Shown here piece by piece: positions 24,017-36,484 of a stretch of 64,000 bases of DNA (position 1 is the stretch's first letter; each line of letters begins with the position of its first letter). The position numbers were made by a program, and so were the translations under genes. The notes beneath the pieces were generated by a model. The model was not told the DNA's origin. It did not search any database and was given only the letters and a program-made list of their open reading frames with translations. The stretch covers positions 33,697,340 through 33,761,339 of the forward strand of contig OY540811.1 in the NCBI GenBank assembly GCA_961205875.1, given 5' to 3'. The stretch comes from Sialis fuliginosa. Lineage: Eukaryota; Arthropoda; Insecta; Megaloptera; Sialidae.

Positions 24017-24179
24017 TTGTTCCGCGTGTGACAGCCTGTTCCCATCGCTGATGGCACTCGAGCATCACAAAGAAGAGTTCGAACACTGGTCCGGCGACGA
24101 AGTAGATACGGCGTGCTCAGACTCGGACGACCCAGATACGACAAGTGAAATTGCCGAGGAAATGGAACGTCTGCTCTAG
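24017..24179 (+). CDS. C-terminal exon of an unidentified C2H2 zinc-finger protein
   Basis: A typical splice acceptor (TTTCATTTCCAG, last base 24016) opens a 163-bp exon: one base completing a split codon, 53 residues and a TAG. It starts CSACDSLF and contains one textbook C2H2 finger: Cys-x2-Cys-x12-His-x5-His, with Phe and Leu at the standard hydrophobic positions. After the finger come HWSGDE and an acidic tail ending EEMERLL. The exon is G+C-rich at third codon positions, unlike everything around it, which supports a conserved host gene. Earlier exons were not found and may lie far upstream or outside the window. I do not recognise the gene. A polyadenylation signal follows. Confidence 0.75.
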
Positions 24180-24303
24180 CTCCCTCAGCGCGGGCACCCC
24201 GACTATAACACTATACACAGGGGCTGAGTCTAGCACACTAACTAATTACTTATGTGTTAAAAAAAGGGTTAGTCAGATGCTTAGATCGTGTGTAACTCAA
24301 TTA

Positions 24304-24309
24304 AATAAA
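24304..24309 (+). promoter_or_regulatory. Polyadenylation signal AATAAA
   Basis: 125 bp after the stop codon of the zinc-finger exon; the likely 3' end of that transcript. Confidence 0.5.
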
Positions 24310-24384
24310 ATAAAAAATATTATGGTAAAAGATTTCTTCATTTTTCATGGCTACATAGCTACACGTAATGAAACCTTTTTCTAA

Positions 24385-26059
24385 ATGCCACTCTTATCTG
24401 TCATAGTTGTAAAGACATTAGTTGTCTTTACTGTAAGATAAAAAGAGTTGTATAATTAAAGAAAATACACTAAACAAAATTAAGGATTCACTAAATTTTT
24501 TCAATATTTTTAAGTATTTTTGAATGTCAGCGTCTCCGCGAAAAATGATCGTAGAACAGTTTTAAAAAAAACAGTTTTAAAGCTTCAACGTTCTAATTTT
24601 CGAATCATTTGTTGAAAATTTTAATTTTGATAAGGATAACCTTTTTTAAGATGAAACGCCGAAAAAATATTTCAAAAATGTATTTCAATTTTGAGAGGGC
24701 ATACAGGACTTTTGTAGATCAGACTGTTTTCTTTAATTTGTTCTTTTTATTGATATATTTTTAAGTTAACTTTGTACCCACCCTAAGCGATAAAGAATCA
24801 CTCTTTACCAACCCCTCCCCTTGTAAGGTTTCACAAGTCTTAGGTGACCTTTTTCCTTACGTAATTAAGATTTTTTTTATATACCTATGGGTAGTACCTA
24901 CATGGATTAAACAATTTTAATTGAGTTTATATAAAAAAAATTCGGTCAAGACATACACGTCAAATAAGGTCAAATTCTACTGGTTAAGATCTACATTTTG
25001 ATACCCCACACGCCTTGTTATACATTTTTTTTATTTACTTTAAAGCCTCCTGCAGGTGCCATTTTTGATTTAGAAAAAAATAAAAAAGAGAATAAATTTC
25101 ACTGGTTTAGTTATACATTTTGACGTGCCACATGCTTTGGTATAAAAAATATATTTATTTGCCTAGCTATAGCTCCTTATAGCGCCCCCTAAAAATATTT
25201 TTTTCATATTTTTTACATTTTTACATTTTACATGTTCAGTTAAAATTTAAAGTTTCTAGCTTATATAGTTTACGAGATATTTTGCTTTGACTGAAAAGGA
25301 CGGACGTGCGGACAATAATGTGAGATTAATAGAGTTTTTTCGGAACCCTAAAAATGATCCCTGAATAGTTCTGTGTGTTTCGAATGATATCAAATATGAC
25401 ATATATTAATATGGAAAAAAGTTTTTTGACACTAAAATTAGAGTAATGAAGAAGAAGAAACAAATGATTAAAAAATCGCATGAATTTCATATCGAACTCA
25501 TACACCTACATTTTTTCGCAAATAAACTACACGGTCTTTACATTTCACTAACTCTTGTTTATATTATGTTACAGTAAGCTCTAGAAACAGCTGCAACGTT
25601 ATTTCAAGTTTATCGCCAATTTTTTTTAGTGTTCTTTGTTTATAACGTTTTAGAGACATAATTTATAAATAACAATTGACTATGCTGTTTCAAGAGTTTA
25701 CTATTTATGTATTCTTGTGGTTTTGAATCATTTTTAATAAATAAGAGCATATGGGGCTTCCGCAATGTGAAAAGAGTGCACGAACTAATTACTTAACTAA
25801 TTTATGTATTTAGTATAATAAATAATAATAAAAAAAAAAAAACAGAGAAAATGGAGAAAAATACATAGTTGGATATTTTGTAGAAATATTTTTTTTTTTT
25901 TTTTAATTTATATGTTTTTAGGGGGAGCGAATTTGGGCAACCGACCGGAGCGCCAGGCCAGGAGAGGCGGCGGATAACCAAACGGATAAATTTTTTTAAT
26001 AAAAATTAATACGAAACGATAAAGCAATAGGATAGTTTTTTTTACGAAAAGATTGAATA
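24385..26059. other. Intergenic, no gene seen
   Basis: AT-rich. A short G+C-rich patch at 25921-25977 (GGGGGAGCGAATTTGGGC onward) stands out but encodes nothing recognisable. Confidence 0.6.
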
Positions 26060-26061
26060 TA

Positions 26062-26988
26062 GGGGAACAGAGGCGAATGTGGCGCACCTAAGAATATTGT
26101 TAAATAAAAAATAAAATATGAAAAAAATTTGAATTTTTTCAGTAATTTGAATATTTGCAATATAACTCATAATTTCACAATATTTGTTTTATATTTTTTG
26201 TTAATTTAATATACCAATAAATTTATCATAATTGTGAAATACTTGTGTGCGTCAGTGCGTCACATTGCCTTCCAATTCGGCTAATGTGGCGCACTCGATT
26301 TTAGTACAAATTTTCATAGGATGAAGAAGATCTTAACCAAATTTTGTGTATACATTTTATTTTGTTATTTTAATAGAAAATTTAATATTTCTTCATTATC
26401 TTTTATTTAGAACACATTTGATTATTTTTATAAAAAATGCAAAAAAATATAACAAATATCGAGTTTTGAATTAATTATTTGGAAGTATGAAATATATAAC
26501 GTTTATATAATAATATTAAACAAAGGCGAACCCCTCAAAAATCGTTTTTTTTTTTTGGAATTATAAATAATTTTCATTTTTTTTTTTATCATAATTGTTA
26601 AATTCAATAATGTTTAGTAAATTACTAAAATTTTGTGTATTAACTATTACAAATTCGCTATCACAGATTTCAACACTTGCTTGAATTAGCCGCCTATCTA
26701 TAGTTTCATATTTTTATAAATCCTGTGATAAGTATTTTAAATTATTTGAAGTTACTTAAGCCCAAATAAATTCATATTTTGCGTTTTATATACTAGAACT
26801 AATTCGATTTCAATAAATTTTGATTCGTAAATCATAGATGAAAAAAATAATAAAAAATGATGGAATTGCAAATTTTTTCTTCTACGATCGCATCTTATAC
26901 CTAAACAAAGATAACTCAATAGTTTTCTAACATATAAACTTTTTTAATTAGCGTTTTTCTAGGTGCGCCATTTTAGCCGCTGTTCCCC
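26062..26988. mobile_element. Non-autonomous TIR element with TA duplication (927 bp)
   Basis: Ends are inverted: GGGGAACAGAGGCGAATGTG then GCGCACCTA on the left, with the mirrored copy at 26953-26988. Both ends are flanked by TA (26060-26061, 26989-26990). The motif GTGGCGCAC recurs inside near 26286-26294. The style (TA target, GGGGA-type end, internal reiteration of the end motif) matches the pogo-like element at 40807, but the sequences differ. No transposase frame. Confidence 0.8.
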
Positions 26989-27211
26989 TATATTGCCTTT
27001 TTAGTTTGAAATCTCGTCTAGAGCGCCAGATTCGCTAACAATAAGGCAGACTCTGTGCAAACCTATGGTATTCAAACTATAAAAAAAAATTTGAGCTATT
27101 TTTTATATAGAATACTTACTTGTCTACTGGTGATAAGGTGTATAACATTCTTCCAAAATATGCTGGTCATGAAAATCAAGAAGAATGAAAATTATACGCA
27201 AGAATACAGAT

Positions 27212-27263
27212 GTCCCAGCTTCGAAGGGCCAACAAAAATTGCCTGGTCCTTCGAAGCTGGGAC
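27212..27263. repeat. Strong 20-bp stem hairpin
   Basis: GTCCCAGCTTCGAAGG (27212-27227) pairs perfectly with 27248-27263. Four more pairs, one of them G-T, extend it to a 20-bp stem with a 12-nt loop. It is G+C-rich within AT-rich surroundings. No element boundaries were seen around it. Confidence 0.85.
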
Positions 27264-27516
27264 GTTGTATAGTTCAAACAAGTAAATATATTTTTCTAAT
27301 CTGGGCGCGTGTTATATTTTAGCTAAACACCACTGGTAAACCTGCTACTATAGGCGCCGATTTCACGAGAACAGTCTGCAATAACCAATCATTTTTATTT
27401 TGAATACTTATATAATTATAAAAATTATGCCCCCGTGGTAAAAATGTCGGCGCCAATGTATGTTACTGTAAAATAAAGTGGTGAAAACATAAAGTATTGA
27501 ATGGTATGTATCTTTG

Positions 27517-27885
27517 TGGGAAAAAAAATTTAGGTCTGAAGTGATCAAATCAGATCTTAATAGATCTGCATTTTAAGACAAAATCATATTTTTTCACTGG
27601 TTTTTGATCTGTGGAGACCTGCAAAGATCTACAACGACCTACAAAAATCTACAAAGATCTCTAAAAATCGTTGTAGATCGTGATAGAGATTCAAACGTTG
27701 AAAATTCATGGATTTTAAACGTTACAACGATCTTCAGAGATCTGTATAGATCGTTGTAGATCTTTGTAGTTCGTTGTAGATTTTTGCAGGTCTTCACAGA
27801 TCAAAAACCAGTAAACAAACATGATTTTGTCTCTTATCTATCAAGATCTGCTTTGATCATTTCAGATCTAAAATTTTGTCCTGGG
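27517..27885. repeat. Small foldback element built of AGATCT-like units (about 370 bp)
   Basis: The arms mirror each other around 27700 (coordinate sum 55401), with TTTAGGTCTGAA on the left and TTCAGATCTAAA on the right. Inside the arms AGATCT or a one-base variant recurs many times, each unit being itself palindromic. Non-coding. A related shorter hairpin may lie at 47570-47722 (CCTGAAAAAAATTTA to AATTTTTTTTCCAGG). Confidence 0.8.
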
Positions 27886-30120
27886 TTCTTAAAGACGATT
27901 ATTGAAGAGCTTACAAATATTTTAAACACATTCTCTTTATAAGACGTAGGCATTTAAGGAAAGAGGAAAAAAATAAAAAAGTTTTGTGTAGATTCAAAAC
28001 CACAATTTGCAATTAAACTTATTATTTTTTTAATATAATAATAATACATTATAGAGAGAGAAAAACTCGAAAAACAAGGGTTTCAAATTTATTAATAAAT
28101 TATATGCGAAAGCAGATAACTAGGGTACATTTTTTCGTACTTATTTTAGGGTTATCAGAATTTTTTAATTAAAAAATATTCATCGAATTTGAACCATTTT
28201 AAAATTGTTGTTGGATGCATCTTCGCCCAATGTTTGAAAATGTCAAATAAATATACTTAATATTTTGTACTTATTTATATTTTAGTAAATAAATTATAAA
28301 TTTGTGGCAACCCTAATATAAGTAAATTTGTATAAAAATATAATAGGAATATAAAAATTCGAATTTAAATAATTAAAAATCATAACAATTAAGCTATAGA
28401 ATTTAGATAACGTATTAAAATAATATAATAAATGTAATATCAAAACTATTGAATTAAGATAAAAATCTAACAGGGCTGGTTTTAGAGATTTCATTAAATT
28501 TACAAAATAAGAATAAAAAAAACATGCTTCATAAATATTCGTCACACCCCCCCCCCCCCTCCTCAAAAAAAATCCTGAAACATTTTAGTCAATATTTTAC
28601 AAATGTATTTTGTTTAAATACCTTTGGGAAAATTTTCAATTAATTATTAATATAATATTAAATGAGAACCCCTAAAGCCGGCCCTATTGCCTAGTTGTAA
28701 TCTCTTTGAAGAGAGCTAAAGGATGTAGTAAGTTTGTATTTATATTTGAAGAGAGGACGAATGGCAAACGTGGTTAATGTTTAATTGTTAGAATAGTAGT
28801 ATAATAAATATTTGGAGTTGTCTTTATTTAACTGCTTTGTTTACGGTACCTGACATTTAACAAAGTTAAATTGTCGACAGTTGACATATTGATATGTTAA
28901 GTAAACAGACGCCTGGAGTACATATTCTTTTGTTTAATATTTTTTATTTACTGGAAGTTCCCAAAAAGTTTGCGTTTATTGAGAGAAATTAGAAATAATT
29001 TAGGAAAATCGCTTTTAAGTTAAAATAGTGCCTCGTTATTTATTTGAGAACACAATTTTGTAATTATTCTTTTGGTTAATTGTATCTTTATTGTACTTTT
29101 TAAATACACTAAAACCTCCCTAAACATTGAGACCTGACAACCTCTATCAGTATATTTCCTATCTACCCCCACATACTTGATAAAAACTCATAGTTGTTTG
29201 AAGTTTAACTATTTTTGCTTTAAATAATATGTAGTTGTGATATTTTCATTAAAAAATAATTAAACAGTTGCAATGACTGTTGCAAACTTAAACGTAACCT
29301 CAAATAATATACAAAGTAGGTTCTGAGTTTGGAGATCGCTGATTTTTTAAATAAACGAATTTCAAAATTGCAAAAAAAGTCTCTTATATTATTAGTTAAT
29401 TAGTTTATTTCTGCAATTGTTATAATATATTCATTTATTTATATTATTAACAAAAATATGATTTGCAGAAGCCTTGGTCTCAGATTTTTTAAATAAAAAT
29501 AATTGTTAATTAGTAAAAATAAAAGCTCTATTAAATCATTAATTTGTTCGTAATTCTTTTTTTTTATTTGTTAGTTTTTATACCCAGAATTAGAAAATAA
29601 CAGTTGCAGAATTGAAATATTTAGAAATATTCCTAATTTACTCCAAAGGAGGTAAATTGGGACATGGAAAAAATATTTTTTTCAAGAGCATCGTGTAGGG
29701 TGAAAGCTTATTGAAGCACGAATTCAACATTTTTAAAACATTTTTAGGGAAAAACGCTTAAAACCTTCTGCATATCAAAAATCAGACTGACTTCTGCAAC
29801 TATTATTCTCATATTTTTTACATATAAACGAAGCAGCCTGCGAAGCTACAGAAACGAACTAATGATATATGTAGAAGTACCTAGTTTGTTTTTTTTACAT
29901 TTTCAAAAATTCACCCCTCTTAAACGCGGGATATACAACCCACAGACTTTTTTATTGTTGTTTCTAATGTCTTAAAGAAAATTTCTGACGAACAATTCGT
30001 TTAATTTTTGATATGTCATAATTTGATGAAAAATATGAATTACTTATAAAGTGCATTTATATTAATGTTATATTAACTAACAACTTTTAGAACAAATTGC
30101 AGAAGCGAACAAATTATATG
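27886..30120. other. Intergenic, no gene seen
   Basis: AT-rich sequence with a poly-C run at 28546-28559. No recognisable protein. Confidence 0.6.
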
Positions 30121-30282
30121 CATTTCTGCAATTAGAGTATCTCTGCGTTTTCAATTAACAGTTAATTAAAATTGCAATAAAAAAAGTTCTTCTATATTAT
30201 GTATATGAGTACCTACTTTTTTTATTGCATTTTTAATTAACTGTTAATTGAAAAATGCAGAGATACTGTAATTGCAGAAATG
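30121..30282. repeat. 162-bp near-perfect hairpin
   Basis: 30121-30186 pairs with 30217-30282 (sum 60403). Each arm contains the smaller palindrome AATTAACAGTTAATT. The loop is about 30 nt. Confidence 0.85.
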
Positions 30283-30439
30283 GTATTTAATATTTTTTTA
30301 TTGTTAGATCTTCACACTTTTGAACTTCTGCCGCACGAACAGATCATTTAAAAAAATTTGCCATCACCTTCCTAACTATTAAGGGAGTTTGTTCTGCAAA
30401 ACAATGTCGAGTGATGACTTCCTCGTGCTAAATTATGTA

Positions 30440-31505
30440 TAACTGATCTATTTAAATTGATACAAAAAAATATCTCGAAAACTAAGGTTTTTCGGGGAAA
30501 ATGTTTAGTAAAAATGTTTCAGGGTTAGGACAGGAAAAACCAAGGCTTCGAACCGTTATTTTTTTCGTTTCGGTTTTCGTTCCGGTTCGAGTAAAAAAAT
30601 ATATTTCGGTTCGGTTCCGGTTTTCGTTCCGAAAAAAATAACGGTTTTTTCGGTTTTCGGTTCAGCTCCGAGTGATTATTAAAAAAAAAATTATTTGTAT
30701 TAAAAAATTTTTTTCTACCATAATTTAGAACATTTTATGGTACTTGTATGATAATCCGAACGACAATTGAAGTGGGAAATAAGATCATGTTAACGCGCGT
30801 ATTTTAGCATATACTGAACCGTAAAAACCGATATTTTTATTTCGGTTCTGTTCCGGTTTTCGTTCCGGAAAAAAATAATGGTTTTTCCGGTTTTCGGTTC
30901 AGTTCCGGTTCGAAGCCCTGGGAAAAACCAATAGATGTAAAAAAATTTGTCCTTGAGTGGAGGTTTAAGTCTTTTTAAGGACAACTATGGTTTTTTAAAT
31001 GGACCTATGTATTTCTTTTTTTACATATTCGTATTTTACAAAATAAAAGAAACAACTTTTGTCTGGGAAGTTTTTTCAATAACCTCAATTTTAAACGAAA
31101 AAAAATTTTTAATAAAATTTTTTATTTTTTTTGTTAAAAACTTCTGAAATTTTATTTAATTATTTATTATTATTAATTACATAAACAGGAAATATCTAAT
31201 ATTTTAGGATATTTTAATGAAAAAATAAAGTTAAAATTGTCAATTAAAAAAATGGTTAAAATTGAGGTTTTTTGAAAAAAATAAAAAATTAAAAGCTGTA
31301 TCTTTTTTTCTATAAAATACGAATATGTAAAAAAAAAACACGTTTTTAATTTAAAAAATGTAGTTGACCTAAAAATGACCTTAAAACCTCCAATGAGAAA
31401 TTTTGCCTTCCCCTCTTAACCCTGAAACTTTTGTACCAAACATTTTCCCTGAAAAACCTTAATTTTCGAGATATTTGCTTGTCTCAATTTAAATAGACCA
31501 CCCAG
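30440..31505. repeat. Foldback element split by a hAT MITE
   Basis: The left arm (30447-30532 and 30929-31090) pairs with the right arm 31230-31497. Shared phrases include TCTATTTAAATTGA, TTTCAGGGTTA and TTTACATATTCGTATTTTA. The left arm is interrupted by the 380-bp MITE at 30541-30920. Once the MITE and one duplication are ignored, the arms line up. No coding content. Confidence 0.8.
30541..30920. mobile_element. hAT-type MITE, copy 2 (380 bp)
   Basis: Same family as 11705-12074. The left end is CAAGGCTTCGAACC (one mismatch to CAGGG) and the right end CGAAGCCCTG. A perfect 8-bp duplication GGAAAAAC lies at 30533-30540 and 30921-30928. It interrupts the left arm of a foldback element, so it is the younger insertion. 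Confidence 0.93.
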
Positions 31506-32559
31506 TATATCTTTGAAAGAAAATATTTTACTAAAAATGTTGCACTCAGACACGCCAATAGAAATGTTGGGACCCGTTATTTTGGTTGATTTGTGGCTAG
31601 ATTATATTTGATTTCGTTAATTTCATATTCTATATCCAATGAGGTCTCCAGAATTCGGGGCCCGTTATAGCTGTACGCTGTACTTCCTAATGTTCTTTGT
31701 TGTTGGGTCTGGTGGTAATGAACTTTTTTTATAGCAAATGCGATATTGTTATATTTGTGTAGCTCTGTAACTGAATATATGTATTTGTAAAAGTAATTTT
31801 GCGCAGTTCCAAAAAAAAGAACGCCATATTTTTACTTTTTTATACATACATAAAATGTACTGTATAATAAAGTATAGTGATCATGAAAAAATTCGACTTG
31901 AGATTTTAACGGAATTACACGTATTGAGGGTCCCTGAATCACGTACGACCATTATCTCAATGACGTCTGTGTGTCTGTCTGTCTGTGTGTGTGTCTATGA
32001 ACGCTTTACAGCAAAAACGGTGAGACTTACAGACATAAAATTTTTAATTTAAGGTTCTTGTATACTTTAGATGTGCACCTCGTATTTTTGAAAACCATCA
32101 CTAAATCGAAAACAGATGTTTACTGATGTCAATTTTTTAATTTATCGAATTTTTTTTAAACGGTGTGCAAAAAAATGTTTTAGATTAAAGTTATAGAAAA
32201 TGTAATTTATATTCTGTTCATTTTTCCCGCAAAATTTATTTTTTAGGAAATAATCGATTTTCTTTAATTTTCGAATTATTTTTTAAACGGTACGTATTAG
32301 AAAAAAATGTTCTAGATACAAATTATAGAGAATATTATTATCTATAATTTTTGTTTTAATCATATTTAAAAAAAAATGTGTATGGAAATAAAAATAATAT
32401 TTTTTTTTCAAATGGTACACAACAGAAAAATGTTTGTAATAAAAGTTGTAGAGAACGTTATTTTCTATAATTTATGTTCTATTCTTTTTTTTGTATCTTT
32501 TATGAATTGGCCAAAAAATAATAATTTTAGTTTTTATTTAAAAATAATTTTAATAATAT

Positions 32560-35500
32560 GAATAATCTAGTAATCTATGAAAATAAAATCATTTGTTATT
32601 AGAACTGTCAATTAAATAGAAGTATAGAAATAATAACAAACTGTTGAAATATCAAATAAATAAGAAGCTTTTGACAAAACAACATTTTTATACAGAAAAA
32701 TTATTATACCAATTTATAATAAAAACGTTTGAAATAAAATCACAGAATAGAATTAAAATATATCTCAAACATTAACAAAAATAACAATTAATGCAATGTA
32801 GTTTATATTCAATTTCTTAACAGAAAGTGTTAACTAAAATTAATTTCTCCTGTATCATGATGTATAATATTTGTAATTGGAAGGCAAAAAAGGTCATTCA
32901 ATTGCATCTAGATAATTTTTTTTAACTTCCCTTCATATTGTACAGTTCTAAATCCCTCGTAGTGAATAACCTATGAGAAAGATTAGCATTAAAAAAATAT
33001 ACACTTTTAATATTCTTGCCCACGTCCTTCCTACTCAAACACTTATTAACTAAAATAATATTTTTTAATATACTAAAAAAATGTTTAATATACCACATTA
33101 TACAAAGATGAAATATTAAATTACATTTTTGCTAACTACAGATATATAGGTATCTCTTATCCTCTCAAGTTACACAAAAGAGAAATTTAATCTAATCATG
33201 TAAATGTTATGACATAATTTAAAAAGAAAGAGCGAGTTTTCGCGAATTTAAATACAAAAAACCGCAACATGTAATTGTGTGTCATGTTTTTGAAATGCCG
33301 ACACGAAAAAGGTATTTTATAATATGGCATTTTTTTATATGTGCGTATACATTTATACATACTTCACTTTATTTATAAGATATAAATAGGTATACATAAC
33401 ATTTCTTTTATTGCTTTGTAGAGGGGAATTTCAAGAATATTAAAAATACGGACAAATGCGTTATTTACATAACTTCCTCTTTCTAATCAATTATTCTATA
33501 ACACGTAATAGGTATGATGCCAGTAACAAAGTATCACTGAAATTATGATTTTAAATAATGAAATAGGTTAAAAAGATTCTAAAAAATGTATTTATTTTTA
33601 CATTAAAAGCGAGATTAATATGATTTTTGTTAAAATAAAAACACAAAATACAACAATCCGCCATGTTAGATAAAACACCAGTCAGAGTGGATGACGTCAC
33701 GGCTACGTAAACGTCATTTTTGTTTCTTTAATATTTGCACTGTTTATAAATTATTTTGTGGTTTTAAATTATCAATTTGCTCAGTTTTGTGTTACCAAAA
33801 GTAAAACCAAGAAACATTAGCGATGGAACAAGGATTTATTATAGTTGACAAGGAGTGTTTACATAGACGTGACGTCAAAAATGCGCCATGACACCTGCAA
33901 GCGTTTTGGCGTCAAATTCAAAATTAGTTTTAAAAGGGTCAATTTTTATTATTAAACCTTTATTTTCTGCAGAAATAAGCATTTTTTTTGAAAATAAGAG
34001 ACACGTAAGATCATCATAAAATAGTTTTTAAAAATTAGGCATCATGCCTATTGTTACCAGTTTCGGCTGTTTAAACGAGATTTGGTACAATTATAATTTT
34101 TAAGGGGGACAAATAGGTTACCAAACAGTGTGTAGTTCTAATGAAAGCTGAAAATTCAAGGAATTTAAATATGTAAACATTTTTTTATTATCAAAATCTT
34201 CGTTTTACAAATTAATATCTCCGAAAAAGTAATACAGAAAAATCTAAACAAATTGGGAATATATATTTTTTCAAAACTATTTTAAAATTGTAATAATAAA
34301 TATCACTGTGCTAACGAATTGTATATTGCTTGTGTGATCAGAGGTTATTTTAGTGTTTACTTGTAGCTTGTTTCTGCATTTCTAAAAATGAAAAATGCAG
34401 TTGTAAAATTCAATTTGTATAGTTGAAAATCATAAATGTAGAGCAAAAAAAGGTAATTGCAATTGGAATATTTATACAGCAAAGAAGATAGATAAATACA
34501 GTTTAAGAAAAACAAAAAAGGTCATTACAATTGAAATTCATAAATATACTAAAAAAGATACGTTGAAAAATTACAAGCAAAAAAAAGAAAAATGTGTAGT
34601 TGTAAAATTTTCATAAAATAACCTCTATGTGTGATAAACTAGTGTTAATAAGAGTGCAATTAATATAATCGAATAAATTTTAAAAATATACGATACGGGA
34701 CACTAATACATGATCTCGACTGGCACTTGATAATTTTTTTTATTTTTTGTAAAAAGAGGGAGAGATTTATTGGTGTCCCGCTTTTGCGGTTCCAAAATCC
34801 GTAGTAGAGCAAAATATTTATTTTAGTACAAAACAGCACAAGTAAATAATTTAATTGGAATTTTATAAATGAACTACCGGTAGCAAATTACTTCAAAGGA
34901 TTTACTTTTGTTTATTCGAATTACCGTGAGGGCATCAAAAACGCTTCAGTTAACTGAAATGTATTAAAAACACAACAACAAATAGGCATTTAATTGATTA
35001 ATTACAAAACAATGTATTTATTTGCTCAAATAATCTGATATCTAAATCACAGAGGTGAATTAAATATCAAAACGATCAGTAAAAGTTTACATTCAAACAA
35101 TAGTTTACACGGTTCAAATCATACATATTTATTTGATGTGTGTTTGATTATTATTTACAAACTACATATATATAACCGAAATTTTTAAATTGAATAAAAC
35201 AATCTCTCCCTACAGCGATTTTATGATTTTAAAATGTTCTAGGGATCAAGAGAAGTTTATAACTGAGTTTGTGGATTAATCCGTTTTCCGCGCAATACTT
35301 TTTTCACCAATTTTCTGGAAAATCATCAATTTTTCCTGTTTGCGATTCGGTTTTTCGCGAATATCTCGGCTTCTATTTGATCAATATCGACCAAAAAAAT
35401 ATAACTTAATTTCTAAGCTCAAAAAAAATTACAAACTGCGCTTAAAACAAATTTTTCATTTTTTCTCAATTACTTTGCAACAAATATGAATATTTTGATG

Positions 35501-36285
35501 AAAATAAAGGAAAATATACTTCTTATGATCCTAAATAAACCTACCAAGTTTGATTTTAAAATATTTAAAATTACCGCCAAATCTCCAAAACTAATATATA
35601 AAAAAAAATTGTTTGTCGTGCCATCTTTGGGCAAACCATCGTAGAGCAATTTTGTTTAATTTTTATAATAGGGTTTTTATGCCCTTTCAAATGATGTATA
35701 TAATATGTATCATACCCATACGTATTGAAGCAAAAAAGTTATTTAGGTTTTTCTGAACTGATTTTTGCATTTTCGGATTGTTGCCGTAAATACATTTTTC
35801 CCGATTAACTTTTATTATTGTTCAAAACAAATTACAAAATTTAAAATCTAGTCAAAAGATGAGTATTTGAAACAAAAAAATATTTTTATTATATTAATTA
35901 GTAGGCCGCCCCAAAATTTAAAAAAATTGAAAATTTCACCCGCACAACTTAATAGGTTTTTTTGTTTGTTAAAATACATTTGTACACTTGAAATTTTTAT
36001 TAATTTAAAATTAAATATTATTAAAATGTTAATTAAAAATTTCAAGTATACAAATGTATTTTTAACAAACAAAAACTGATGATTTAATAAAAATATGTTA
36101 AATTTGTTTCAAATTCTCATTTTGACTCATATTGACATTTAAATATTATTGAAACAAGATACTAACAATACAGATATCCGCTGTATTTTTAGAAGAGGGG
36201 ATGGGCATATTTTAATAATATACAAAATTGGGTGTAATCATTTTAAAGGTTACAATAAGTTAATACAAAATAAAAAGGCCGTAAG
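32560..36285. other. Interior of the 6.7-kb element, no clear gene
   Basis: AT-rich. A hairpin lies at 35951-36076 (TTTGTTTGTTAAAATACATT with its inverse). Two perfect CRE palindromes TGACGTCA occur near 33703 and 33869, about 170 bp apart, on either side of an ATG at 33824 that opens a short frame (MEQGFIIVDKECLHRR). I cannot tell whether this is a promoter and first exon. Confidence 0.5.
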
Positions 36286-36287
36286 GT

Positions 36288-36428
36288 CTGACAAATAAGA
36301 AGTGTTATTTATCTCATCACTTAAAATATGGCACCAAATAGCATTGCTTATTTGATACCCTGTCAAATTTTTAACGATAGGATATAAAACATATACACCA
36401 TGGTGTTGGAACGCTTCTTATTTGCCAG
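36288..36428. mobile_element. Possible tiny TIR element
   Basis: Ends CTGACAAATAAGAAG and CTTCTTATTTGCCAG are inverted with one mismatch. The interior is 110 bp with no gene. No target duplication was seen. Confidence 0.4.
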
Positions 36429-36484
36429 GTAGAGTCGTAGGTTTCGCCTTCCTAACAACAAATGATGATTAAAATTATTTTTAA

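Noticed and set aside
27212-27263. Intrinsic terminator
   Set aside because: The context is eukaryotic; no U-tract and no bacterial gene precede it.
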